DNA of 33,641 bases from a virus. The DNA is taken from positions 1-33,641 of the IMG/VR virus record IMGVR_UViG_3300044833_000124, one strand, 5' to 3'. A program made the position numbers and the translations under genes. The notes under the pieces are model-generated. The model ran no database searches. It had not been told where the DNA came from and saw only the letters and a program-made list of their open reading frames with translations. Below, piece by piece: positions 1 through 6,025 of this stretch (position 1 is the stretch's first letter; each line of letters begins with the position of its first letter).

Positions 1-85
1 TGCTGGTATTTATGCGGATGGTTTGCTAATTAATGAATTTAAATCAAAAAGGTACTTAATAATGATAAAAAAAGGTACGGATAAA

Positions 86-328
86 ATGCAGAAGAAAAAA
101 ACAGCTATAAAAGATTTAATACGAGAAATAAGACACTCTCTATGTTTAACACAAGATCAATTTTCTAAAAAAATTGGTGTAGCTGGGATTACTATATCTC
201 ATTATGAGACCGGCATGAGATTGCCTAAACTAGCTAATGTTAAAAAAATAGTTGATTTTGCAAATAAATATGCTGGGTATAATTTAAATTATAATGACAT
301 GAATAAATCTCAATTAGATATAAAATAA
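86..328 (+). CDS. XRE-family helix-turn-helix regulator, copy 1
   Basis: An 80-residue DNA-binding protein, probably a phage repressor or Cro-like regulator. The helix-turn-helix lies at about residues 17-42, with LTQDQFSKKIGVAG followed by the recognition helix around ISHYETG and the usual RLP after it. The frame is open to the left edge of the window, so a longer protein cannot be excluded. I chose ATG 86 because from there the protein aligns end to end with its neighbour (MQKKKTAIKDLIREI against MTNKKITMRDLIREI) and the same AAGG-containing ribosome site precedes both starts. The gene sits 16 bases before the second copy, presumably in one transcript. Its target is unknown; the palindrome at 1285-1305 is a candidate. 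Confidence 0.85.
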   Translation: MQKKKTAIKDLIREIRHSLCLTQDQFSKKIGVAGITISHYETGMRLPKLANVKKIVDFANKYAGYNLNYNDMNKSQLDIK

Positions 329-344
329 AAAAGGTCTAGACATA

Positions 345-575
345 ATGACGAATAAAAAAATTACGATGAGAGATTTAATAAGAGAGATAAGACATTCAGT
401 GAATTTGACACAACAACAATTTTCAAAAAAGATTGGTGTAGCTGGTAGCGCAATATCTCATTACGAGACTGGCGTGAGATTGCCTACGTTATACATTGTT
501 AAAAAGATAGTATATTTCGCAAATAAATATGCTGGATATAAATTGAACTATAATGATATGACTAAATATAAATAA
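345..575 (+). CDS. XRE-family helix-turn-helix regulator, copy 2
   Basis: A 76-residue paralogue of the gene just before it; most residues are shared, including LIREIRHS, FSKKIGVAG, ISHYETG and KYAGYKLNYNDM. It is a complete small XRE DNA-binding domain with no added dimerisation or sensor domain. An AAAAAAGG ribosome site lies about 10 bases before ATG. The differences in the recognition helix (GSAISHYETGV against GITISHYETGM) are small, so the two proteins may bind the same or overlapping operators, or form heterodimers. This is a tandem duplication; DNA identity is lower than protein identity, which suggests it is not very recent. Function as a regulator is inferred from the fold alone. 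Confidence 0.85.
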   Translation: MTNKKITMRDLIREIRHSVNLTQQQFSKKIGVAGSAISHYETGVRLPTLYIVKKIVYFANKYAGYKLNYNDMTKYK

Positions 576-591
576 CTAAGGAAGGCCAAGG

Positions 592-873
592 ATGGCGATT
601 GTAGAAAATCAGGAAGATATACTAAAATTAGCAAACGATTTCGGTGCAGATATAGCAAATTTATTATTAACAAAAATAAACGTACTCAACTCAGATGATC
701 CGGCAGATTACATTTATCTTAGCGGTCATACATTAGCTTGTGTTGTCGCTAATACAATAAAAAAGATGGAAGATTATGATGAGATATACGGTATTAATTT
801 TGATCGTGAGGTGAGGCTTAAGTGGTTACATGAGATTGTGAAGGTATATTTACGATATATGACAGAACATTAA
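592..873 (+). CDS. Hypothetical protein, 93 aa
   Basis: I do not recognise this family. The protein is acidic in its first half and mainly helical, with no signal peptide, membrane segment or metal motif. It starts 17 bases after the second XRE gene, behind an AAGGAAGG ribosome site, so it is very likely co-transcribed with the two regulators. The C-terminal end (LKWLHEIVKVYLRYMTEH) is amphipathic. The gene ends 60 bases before the end of a convergent gene. A role with the regulators (partner or antirepressor) is only a guess from position. Confidence 0.7.
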   Translation: MAIVENQEDILKLANDFGADIANLLLTKINVLNSDDPADYIYLSGHTLACVVANTIKKMEDYDEIYGINFDREVRLKWLHEIVKVYLRYMTEH

Positions 874-933
874 TTTTTATTTATCCAGCAGACGAACTCC
901 ATATCGTCATACACTGAATTATAGGCAAAACTT

Positions 934-1143
934 TTATTCTAATACTGCTTCTTGATTCTTGTTTTTTATTTTTAAATTTTTTGTGTATGTCCTTTCAAAA
1001 AATCCATCTACAACTTTTTCTAGAATATTAGCTACTACATCTGGCATTGATGATTCCATATCTACCGATAAAAATTTAACTTTCTTAAATACATCCGGAC
1101 TTACTTTTATATTATTTATACTTTTTTTTGTATCATTATTCAT
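934..1143 (-). CDS. Small ribbon-helix-helix DNA-binding protein, possible centromere-binding or autoregulatory protein
   Basis: A 69-residue protein with the layout of an Arc/ParG/CopG-type ribbon-helix-helix protein: a polar N-terminus, a short strand (INNIKVSP), then two helices (DVFKKVKFLSVDMESSMPDVVANILEKVVDGFF) and a lysine-rich tail. The frame continues upstream to 1272, but that stretch would translate the repeat array at 1153-1248; an AGAGG ribosome site 5 bases before ATG 1143 decides the start. Directly upstream are nine TTTGTA repeats at 9-10-base helical spacing and then a promoter overlapped by a palindrome. RHH proteins binding repeats in front of their own gene are known as autorepressors and as plasmid segregation proteins (ParR, ParG, StbA). 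No motor ATPase gene is seen next to it. Confidence 0.7.
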   Translation of the reverse strand: MNNDTKKSINNIKVSPDVFKKVKFLSVDMESSMPDVVANILEKVVDGFFERTYTKNLKIKNKNQEAVLE

Positions 1144-1152
1144 TAATGCCTC

Positions 1153-1248
1153 TTTGTAATTTTTTGTAGTATTTTGTAGTATTTTGTAAATACTTATAAT
1201 GTTTTGTAATCCTTTGTAAAATTTGTAATCCTTTGTAAAATTTGTAAT
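1153..1248. repeat. Nine helically phased TTTGTA repeats (centromere- or operator-like)
   Basis: TTTGTA followed by AT, GT or AA starts at 1153, 1163, 1173, 1183, 1203, 1213, 1222, 1232 and 1241. A degenerate copy (TTATAAT) fills the gap at about 1193. Spacing is 10 bases, falling to 9-10 at the right, so all copies face the same side of the helix. The array fills the 5' region of the leftward RHH gene. It looks like a binding platform for several RHH dimers. Confidence 0.8.
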
Positions 1249-1284
1249 CTGACAAAAAATTGAGAAATCCAAGTAATTACATCC

Positions 1285-1319
1285 TGTTCGTATTATAAAC
1301 GAACAAAATAATAATACAA
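1285..1319 (-). promoter_or_regulatory. Leftward promoter overlapped by a perfect palindrome
   Basis: Read on the minus strand there is a -35-like TTGTAT (1319-1314), a 16-base spacer and a consensus -10 TATAAT (1297-1292). The -10 lies inside a perfect inverted repeat with 7-base arms, TGTTCGT (1285-1291) and ACGAACA (1299-1305), and a 7-base spacer. This is the arrangement of a repressor operator that blocks RNA polymerase. It would drive the RHH gene through the TTTGTA array. The XRE proteins at the left are candidate binders; that link is inference. Confidence 0.55.
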
Positions 1320-1401
1320 AAATTAAAATAATGCTATACCTGCATGTAAAATAATATTATATTTTGTGTGAGATTATTGAATAAGAAGGCATGAAAGAGA
1401 G

Positions 1402-1479
1402 ATGAGAATTCAAACAAAGTGCAGAGGGGACGAGATGAACGCCCCGGACTGCTGGAAATACATTTCTTATACACGTTGA
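1402..1479 (+). other. GC-rich hairpin or 25-codon ORF in an AT-rich gap
   Basis: The gap 1320-1535 is AT-rich except for a short GC-rich stretch. It can fold as GCAG (1421-1424) with CTGC (1449-1452) and GGGG (1426-1429) with CCCC (1442-1445). The same bases hold a 25-codon reading frame from ATG 1402 to TGA 1477-1479 (starts MRIQTKCRGDEMNAPDCW) but without a well-placed ribosome site. I cannot tell whether it is a small RNA, a peptide, or neither. Confidence 0.25.
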
Positions 1480-1535
1480 TAATTGTATTGTAGTTTTGCA
1501 CAAATGCAATATTTTTATCAAAGGATCTGATTATT

Positions 1536-1952
1536 ATGCAACTAAAGAACAAATATAGTACAGAACATTCTAAAAAACTCCCGCCTTATGGTCAAATCAT
1601 CAATGCTTATCTGCAAGAATGTATAAAACTAAAAAGACACATCACGATCTACATTGGCAAAGGCGCTAAACAAGACGCTTATCATGACAAAATAAACGGG
1701 GGATTATGTATGTACTTACCGGCCGGTGAGAGTGTGAAAGATTATTTTTGGCCAATATATGGCCAAAGTATAATTGTTGATCATTGTGGTGACTTAACAC
1801 CGGCTATAGCTAAAAAAATATGTTTTTATTTTATTGAATTTCATCAACCAAAAATACTATGGCTGCAATATGATAACTCTACATACGACATTAATTTTTA
1901 TTTCGTTAATCCGATTCACGCAAATGATAAAAAGGAATTTATAAATGTCTGA
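1536..1952 (+). CDS. Hypothetical protein, 138 aa, upstream partner of the helicase
   Basis: I do not recognise this family. The start has a good AAGGATC site 10 bases upstream. The protein is mixed alpha/beta with hydrophobic strands such as HITIYIGKG, KILWLQYDN and DINFYFVN, and no signal peptide or membrane helix. Its last 8 bases overlap the start of the RepA-like helicase gene, so the two are translationally coupled. In plasmids and phages a gene in this place is often a replication accessory or initiator protein; here that is inference from position only. Confidence 0.7.
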   Translation: MQLKNKYSTEHSKKLPPYGQIINAYLQECIKLKRHITIYIGKGAKQDAYHDKINGGLCMYLPAGESVKDYFWPIYGQSIIVDHCGDLTPAIAKKICFYFIEFHQPKILWLQYDNSTYDINFYFVNPIHANDKKEFINV

Positions 1953-3018
1953 TATAAAAAACAAAGGCGGTAAAACTTTAGAGGATTTAAAAAAGGAGAT
2001 ACTAAAAGACGATCCCAACTATATTTTTCCAGAGAGTGAATATATTCATCAGAAGGAGAAACCGAAAGATAATGTTGTGAATTTAAAAGAACCTGTCGTG
2101 ATTCCAGCAAAATTGCGGCCACATTATCTTAGCGATTACTTAAAAATACCTATCGTCAAAAGTATTAATATATTAACTCCTGTTTTTCCAAACCAATCTA
2201 TCAATATGATTTATGCCGGAGCAGGTGTCGGTAAGACAACATTTGCATTAAATTTGGCTTATACAATTGCATTAGGATCTAACTTTGCAGTTTATCACTG
2301 TCCATTGCCGCGAAAGGTTTTGTACATGGACGCTGAAATGCAAAACGAGAAGCTCAATGAGAAAATAAATGAAGCTATAAAATTTTACGGTACCTTAGAC
2401 TATAGCAATAATTTATCAATCATTAATCGTGAATTAACTTTTCCTGAACCTTTCTACAAAATTGATCAAGAAAAATACCAAAAGATCATATTGCAACTCG
2501 TAAGGGAGGAGAAGTACGACATCATATTCTTTGACAACCTCGCTACTCTTACGACTATTGATCTAAATTCACCCACAGAATGGAATATTGTTGAAAATTT
2601 CTTCTTAACGCTAAAATTCATGGGTGTTACTGTAGTATTTTTACACCATTCAGGTAAAGGTGATGATTATCGTGGCACAACACGAATAATAGACGTACTA
2701 AACACTGCTATTAATCTCCAAACAGTAATACTCGAAGTGCCGGATGAAGCGCGAAAAAATATTCATCGGTTCAATGTTTCCTACAAAAAAACTCGAGACT
2801 TCGGCGGCCTCGATGCGGCCCCGTTCGAGGTGCAGTTAGAAAACGGCGTCTGGTCGCATAAATCTTCTCAAGACACGAAGATGGATAGAGCGGTCGAGTG
2901 TAGCCTAGCCGGAATGAAACAATTCGAAATAGCGCGTGAAATGGGCATAAGCCAGACCACAGTTAATCGCCTCTTAAAAAAGGCTGAAATGTGCGGCAGA
3001 TTAAAAAACACTCGTTAG
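1945..3018 (+). CDS. RepA-like hexameric replicative helicase (RecA-fold AAA ATPase) with C-terminal helix-turn-helix
   Basis: A 357-residue ATPase of the AAA_25/RepA type (RSF1010 RepA family), expected to form a ring and unwind DNA at the replication fork. Walker A is GAGVGKTT at residues 92-99, the second acidic motif MDAE is at 128-131, Walker B is DIIFFDNLA at 192-200, and the sensor-like HHSGKG is at 234-239, followed by RGTTRIID at 243-250. The last ~45 residues form a winged or simple helix-turn-helix (GMKQFEIAREMGISQTTVNRLLKKA), as in several phage RepA-like proteins. Start overlaps the preceding gene. Immediately downstream lies the dense repeat region proposed as origin, which supports a replication role. 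No primase or polymerase gene is in the window. Confidence 0.85.
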   Translation: MSDIKNKGGKTLEDLKKEILKDDPNYIFPESEYIHQKEKPKDNVVNLKEPVVIPAKLRPHYLSDYLKIPIVKSINILTPVFPNQSINMIYAGAGVGKTTFALNLAYTIALGSNFAVYHCPLPRKVLYMDAEMQNEKLNEKINEAIKFYGTLDYSNNLSIINRELTFPEPFYKIDQEKYQKIILQLVREEKYDIIFFDNLATLTTIDLNSPTEWNIVENFFLTLKFMGVTVVFLHHSGKGDDYRGTTRIIDVLNTAINLQTVILEVPDEARKNIHRFNVSYKKTRDFGGLDAAPFEVQLENGVWSHKSSQDTKMDRAVECSLAGMKQFEIAREMGISQTTVNRLLKKAEMCGRLKNTR

Positions 3019-3072
3019 TATTTTCGCTACCCATCCCCAAGGTTGTGTGAATAGCAGTTCATGCAACCTAAA

Positions 3073-3448
3073 ATTATTCATCCATATTGACTAATAATTG
3101 ATCAAATAATCTCTGCAACAATGTATATTAAAGGATCGCGCGCGCACGTAACCGCTGCCTCCCCTGAATAATCCTCATAAAACAGCCTCCCAAGCCCCGT
3201 AATCATTGGGTTTTTCATTATTCATACCTCATGAATAATCTATGAATAATTATTCATGTCGTAAAAATAATTATTCACCCCCTCCCAATTATTCACAAAT
3301 TATTCAGGGGGGTGAATAAAGGTAAGTATATGATATATATACATATATATATATATTATTCATTTATTTATTACCCACGCGCGAGAGCCTGAATAATCAT
3401 GAATAATGGTCAGTAAAGTATGAATAATGTTAAAAATGGGTGAATAAT
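3073..3448. repeat. Iteron-like repeat cluster, candidate replication origin
   Basis: The 487-base gap after the helicase gene holds 14 exact copies of the 8-mer TGAATAAT or its complement. They start at 3073(-), 3165(+), 3217(-), 3232(+), 3243(+), 3249(-), 3270(-), 3288(-), 3299(-), 3355(-), 3380(+), 3390(+), 3421(+) and 3441(+), with a 7/8 copy at 3313(+). Copies at 3243 and 3249 form a perfect 14-base palindrome. The one at 3288 extends into TTATTCACA, a match to the DnaA box consensus TTATNCACA. Such density next to a replicative helicase is typical of a phage or plasmid origin. Confidence 0.8.
3327..3360. other. AT-only stretch, candidate DNA unwinding element
   Basis: Between the repeat copies lies an almost pure alternating TA run (TGATATATATACATATATA and on). 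It sits inside the iteron cluster, where easily melted DNA would be expected in an origin. Its role is inferred from composition and place. Confidence 0.45.
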
Positions 3449-3505
3449 GATCTCTATGTGAGCGCAGATATTAATTAATGATCAACTATATGATATAGTC
3501 AAAAG

Positions 3506-3793
3506 ATGACGATCAAACTCTATCCTCCCTCGAAAATGGTCCATCCGACCTCAACCACAAAAATCACATTCTCGAAATCACCTGAAAAAAAGATCCTGCG
3601 CTCATGGCAGGACTACAAAGCAGATATTATTGCCATCATAACGCGAATAGAAGCTCTAGGATCAACGATCGACCATCAGTGGCTACATACCTACTGCTTA
3701 GAGTTAATAATGCAGCACAGGAAAGATTTGCCCGGTTTAAAGGCATTCATGGATAATCTCGAGATTGAGATGAGGCTATTCTTCAGCGATTGA
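3506..3793 (+). CDS. Hypothetical protein, 95 aa, after the origin-like region
   Basis: I do not recognise this protein. It is basic at the N-terminus (KLYPPSKMVHPTSTTKITFSKSPEKKILRSW) and then helical with an acidic end. No clear Shine-Dalgarno sequence precedes ATG 3506 (only a weak purine run), so expression from this start is less certain than for neighbours. The gene lies directly right of the iteron cluster and is followed by a terminator-like hairpin at 3819-3843. It could act in replication, but only position suggests that. Confidence 0.6.
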   Translation: MTIKLYPPSKMVHPTSTTKITFSKSPEKKILRSWQDYKADIIAIITRIEALGSTIDHQWLHTYCLELIMQHRKDLPGLKAFMDNLEIEMRLFFSD

Positions 3794-3818
3794 CGAAGGC
3801 ATATAGCGCAATTGCGTT

Positions 3819-3843
3819 GCAGTCTGCGTTAACTGCGTTTTTT
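3819..3843 (+). terminator. Rho-independent terminator-like hairpin
   Basis: GCAGT (3819-3823) pairs with ACTGC (3832-3836), followed by G and six T. It lies 26 bases after the stop of the preceding gene. The stem is short (5-6 pairs). The segment also holds TGCGTT three times (3813, 3825, 3834). Confidence 0.5.
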
Positions 3844-3906
3844 CTTACGATAATTTTCATTGGGGAGATGCTTTTAAAATAATCTCGTAAAAAGAAAACC
3901 CCGGCG

Positions 3907-3946
3907 CCGTGAAACAATTTGCAAATATGTTTCACGGTTATCCACA
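3907..3946. promoter_or_regulatory. Inverted parS-like half sites next to a perfect DnaA box
   Basis: CCGTGAAACA (3907-3916) and TGTTTCACGG (3928-3937) are perfect 10-base inverted arms around a spacer that contains TTTGCAAA. Each arm holds one half of the parS consensus TGTTTCACGTGAAACA, but in inside-out order. One base later TTATCCACA (3938-3946) is the strongest known DnaA box sequence. The set lies in a 295-base gap between genes and extends the origin-like region. Alternatively the arms could simply form an RNA hairpin. Confidence 0.55.
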
Positions 3947-4027
3947 ATTATATCGCGAATAAAATTTTATCTAGGGACGAGTTGGACATTTTTGGTCTAA
4001 TTCGCCCCTCGACCTGTACAAAAATAT

Positions 4028-4043
4028 TGTTCTACGTGGAACA
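4028..4043. promoter_or_regulatory. parS-like ParB binding site
   Basis: TGTTCTACGTGGAACA matches the chromosomal parS consensus TGTTTCACGTGAAACA at 13 of 16 positions. It matches the variant TGTTCCACGTGGAACA at 15 of 16, and the site is a palindrome but for one pair. It lies 45 bases before the VRR-NUC gene start. No ParB is encoded in the window, so a host ParB would be the binder. This is sequence similarity only. Confidence 0.5.
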
Positions 4044-4088
4044 GATGTGGTAAAAATTAACACAAATGATTCACATCAAGGATTGATA

Positions 4089-4475
4089 ATGGAATCGAAA
4101 TATCGCATAGACGGAATCAGCGAACAGAAACATTGTGAATATTTTTACCAGTGGGTAAAGGATCATCCTAGGATTGACAAATATTTGATCAAGAATGTAA
4201 ATGAGGGTAAGCGTTCATGGTTTGTATCAAAATTGCTCAAATCTATAGGTTTTAAACCCGGAATTCCGGACTACCAATATGCTGAGCCGAACAATAAATA
4301 TTGTAGTTTATGGATTGAGATGAAACGAACCGAGCTTGTAGGTCGCAAAAACCCGAACAAATTTCAGGATCAATGGCTAGAAAATTTACGCGATGTGGGT
4401 CACTATGCAACTTACGCTTATGGCTATCAACATGCTATAGAGATATTAAGTGCGTATATCGACGGTCGGTTATAA
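4089..4475 (+). CDS. VRR-NUC domain nuclease (PD-(D/E)XK fold)
   Basis: A 128-residue stand-alone VRR-NUC protein. The family signature is clear: GFKPGIPDYQYAEP (about residues 49-62) gives the catalytic Asp after Gly-x-Pro, and LWIEMKR (about 70-76) gives the E-x-K pair. A conserved QDQWLENLRDVGHYATYAYG helix closes the fold. Phage VRR-NUC proteins are thought to be structure-specific nucleases acting on Holliday junctions or flaps during replication or packaging. A GTG at 4047 in the same frame would lengthen the protein, but ATG 4089 has an AAGGATTG site with the same spacing as the portal gene, so I prefer it. It lies just after the proposed origin. Confidence 0.85.
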   Translation: MESKYRIDGISEQKHCEYFYQWVKDHPRIDKYLIKNVNEGKRSWFVSKLLKSIGFKPGIPDYQYAEPNNKYCSLWIEMKRTELVGRKNPNKFQDQWLENLRDVGHYATYAYGYQHAIEILSAYIDGRL

Positions 4476-4493
4476 AGAATCTAAGGATTACAT

Positions 4494-4688
4494 ATGACGG
4501 AATATTTATTTGTTGTATTTTTATTGGGGTTATTTCTAGGCTGGAGTACAGAATTATTGTTTACTTTTTTTGTAAGAAAGTATTTTAATTCAAATTATGA
4601 TCATCAAATAATTCGTGAGGACATCCAAAATTTAACTGTCAAATTTGAACAACTTAGTGATAAGATAACTACGGCTATTCGTTCATAG
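4494..4688 (+). CDS. Small single-pass membrane protein, 64 aa
   Basis: The protein has one strong N-terminal hydrophobic segment (LFVVFLLGLFLGWSTELLFTFF, residues 5-26) followed by a polar helical tail predicted to form a coil (REDIQNLTVKFEQLSDKITTAI). An AAGGAT site lies 7 bases before ATG. It sits between the nuclease gene and a strong terminator, shortly before the lysozyme, so a holin, antiholin or spanin-like role is possible. A single-span protein with a cytoplasmic or periplasmic coil does not by itself prove any of these. Confidence 0.7.
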   Translation: MTEYLFVVFLLGLFLGWSTELLFTFFVRKYFNSNYDHQIIREDIQNLTVKFEQLSDKITTAIRS

Positions 4689-4771
4689 CAGTATATTTCC
4701 AACCCTGTTTGTCTATTGTTTATTTGTTTTTTGTATAGTTAGTCCTTTCCTTATTTTTCGCTATCATAGCA

Positions 4772-4794
4772 GGGGGTAACCGCCCCCGTTTTTT
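4772..4794 (+). terminator. Strong Rho-independent terminator
   Basis: GGGGG (4772-4776), a 6-base loop, CCCCC (4783-4787), then G and six T. The GC-pure stem in AT-rich DNA, placed 83 bases after the membrane-protein gene, makes this a confident terminator. The 117-base gap before the next gene otherwise shows nothing clear. Confidence 0.85.
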
Positions 4795-4805
4795 CTCAAT
4801 CACGG

Positions 4806-4985
4806 ATGATGATTCGCGTCATGGTTATATCTCGTTGTTGCAAAAATGAAGTTCACGTCCTGCATGAGTACTACATTTGTGGACTATGCCATCGCAGTTG
4901 TGACACGATAGATAGCTCAGTTTTATTGTGCCAAACGCAAAAGGATGATCGCGATGATACAGATGGATCAAGACACGAAGATTAA
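4806..4985 (+). CDS. Zinc-ribbon mini-protein, 59 aa, overlapping the lysozyme gene
   Basis: A short frame starting at tandem ATGs (4806, 4809; another in frame at 4821). It contains CC (residues 11-12), then after twelve residues C-x2-C (25-28) and a further Cys at 32: RCCKNEVHVLHEYYICGLCH. This is the pattern of small phage zinc-ribbon proteins. The tail is acidic (QKDDRDDTDGSRHED). The last 32 bases overlap the lysozyme gene in another frame, so the two are probably translated together. The ribosome site is weak. Zinc binding is inferred from cysteine spacing; its role is unknown. Confidence 0.6.
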   Translation: MMIRVMVISRCCKNEVHVLHEYYICGLCHRSCDTIDSSVLLCQTQKDDRDDTDGSRHED

Positions 4986-5424
4986 ATTACGCGCATTGCT
5001 TCTGAAACACGAAGGTTACAGATTAATTCCCTATCCTGACCAGTTCGGTAATCTCACCGTAGGAATCGGTCATAATTTAAATCAGCCGATCACCCCTACA
5101 AAATTAGAAGAATATTATGACGAAGACACCGGAGGACACTGGAAATTTTTAAATAATTATTCTTGGTTTGCAGAGCTTAATGATGACAGACGGGTCGCGC
5201 TAATGGACTTTGCATTTATGGGTGACAAGAAATTTGCCGAGTTTGAAAAAATGATTTCAGCGCTAGAAAAACATGATTATGATACTGCTGCTGATGAGCT
5301 ATTAGATTCTGACTATCGACAACAGGTACCGTTACGCGCAATAGAATTAGCAAAAATCATAAGGACAGGAGCTATAGACTATGTTAAATACAATCTTCAA
5401 AGATATCTCACCTCTGCTCCTTAA
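4954..5424 (+). CDS. Endolysin, T4-type lysozyme (glycoside hydrolase family 24)
   Basis: A 156-residue muramidase that cleaves the bacterial wall at lysis. The catalytic triad is visible: E20 in KHEGYRLIPYPD, D29 in the same stretch, and T35 in GNLTVGIGHNL. The spacings of 9 and 6 residues equal those of T4 lysozyme E11-D20-T26. The rest is the helical lobe (DRRVALMDFAFMG, AADELLDSDYRQQVPLRAIELAKIIRTG). No signal peptide is seen, so a holin is needed for export. An upstream in-frame ATG at 4945 overlaps the ribosome site AAGGA (4940-4944), so I use ATG 4954. The 3' end overlaps the next gene by 44 bases. Confidence 0.9.
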   Translation: MIQMDQDTKIKLRALLLKHEGYRLIPYPDQFGNLTVGIGHNLNQPITPTKLEEYYDEDTGGHWKFLNNYSWFAELNDDRRVALMDFAFMGDKKFAEFEKMISALEKHDYDTAADELLDSDYRQQVPLRAIELAKIIRTGAIDYVKYNLQRYLTSAP

Positions 5425-5677
5425 AGTAGCACCAACAATTGCGACTGCTCTAGGCAGTCCTATTGCTGGCATTGCATTACAAATATTAGCCAATAAATTT
5501 GGAGGAGATGTTGTTAATCCTGCTGCACTTGTTAATACAATTAGTAATCATCCTAATGCGGGACATATATTAACTGAAGCGGAAAATGATCACGCCTCAG
5601 TTCTTAAATCATTGCTCAGCGATAATAAAATTAAATCAGTTGAGATGAATTTTAAAGTTAATATGAATGATGATTAA
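5381..5677 (+). CDS. Holin-like / phage lysis-associated protein, 98 aa
   Basis: The N-terminal half (SPLLLKVAPTIATALGSPIAGIALQILANKFGG) has the alanine/glycine-rich pattern found at the start of GTA_holin_3TM-like phage proteins, followed by the usual short helical stretch (NPAALVNTISNHPNAGHILTEAENDH). The transmembrane C-terminus of those proteins is absent; the last residues are polar. It starts inside the lysozyme gene and ends 3 bases from a convergent gene. A role in lysis is therefore inferred from family resemblance and position, and the protein may be a shortened or a regulatory form. Confidence 0.6.
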   Translation: MLNTIFKDISPLLLKVAPTIATALGSPIAGIALQILANKFGGDVVNPAALVNTISNHPNAGHILTEAENDHASVLKSLLSDNKIKSVEMNFKVNMNDD

Positions 5678-5680
5678 CAA

Positions 5681-6025
5681 TTATTTCTGTAATAAAAAGT
5701 TCTGTACAAACCCGAATACTGCTAGCATTCCAGTTTGAGCGCCAAGTAATAAGCCGACGGTTTTCCAGGAATTTTCCGATACGTATCTTGTTATTTTTAC
5801 TTCATCTTGCATTATTTGTAATGACAATTGATGGAGCGCCTCTTGAAGTTTATGTTGTGTGTCATGCAGAGATCTTTTTGTTTCAGCAGTTAGAAGATCT
5901 ACTCTGTCAGATAACATTGTTAGAAACATATTAATATTTTTTATCTCATCTTTTATCGTAGGTAATTTGTCTTTTGTTTGTGGAACTGTATTATTTATAC
6001 GACTTTCCGTGTGTATACTTTTCAT
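5681..6025 (-). CDS. Tail-anchored membrane protein, DUF883/ElaB-like
   Basis: A 114-residue protein with a long heptad-like helix (KNINMFLTMLSDRVDLLTAET and on to about residue 80), then YVSENSWKTVG and a C-terminal hydrophobic segment (LLLGAQTGMLAVFGFVQNFLL). That end resembles the DUF883/ElaB/YqjD pattern in which R/SENPWK precedes a membrane anchor. It is the last gene of the leftward five-gene operon, overlapping its upstream neighbour by 4 bases. Function in the phage is unknown; a membrane-bound sensor or exclusion protein would be a guess. Confidence 0.65.
   Translation of the reverse strand: MKSIHTESRINNTVPQTKDKLPTIKDEIKNINMFLTMLSDRVDLLTAETKRSLHDTQHKLQEALHQLSLQIMQDEVKITRYVSENSWKTVGLLLGAQTGMLAVFGFVQNFLLQK

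Noticed and set aside
1144-1272. Longer start for the leftward RHH gene
   Set aside because: The added residues are only a translation of the TTTGTA repeats, and a good ribosome site sits before ATG 1143.
1334-1552. 72-residue minus-strand frame between the RHH gene and the 138-residue gene
   Set aside because: It crosses the ribosome site and start of the + strand gene and has no supporting start signal.
3819-3843. TGCGTT triple repeat as iterons
   Set aside because: Only three copies with uneven spacing; the sequence is better explained as a terminator hairpin with six T.
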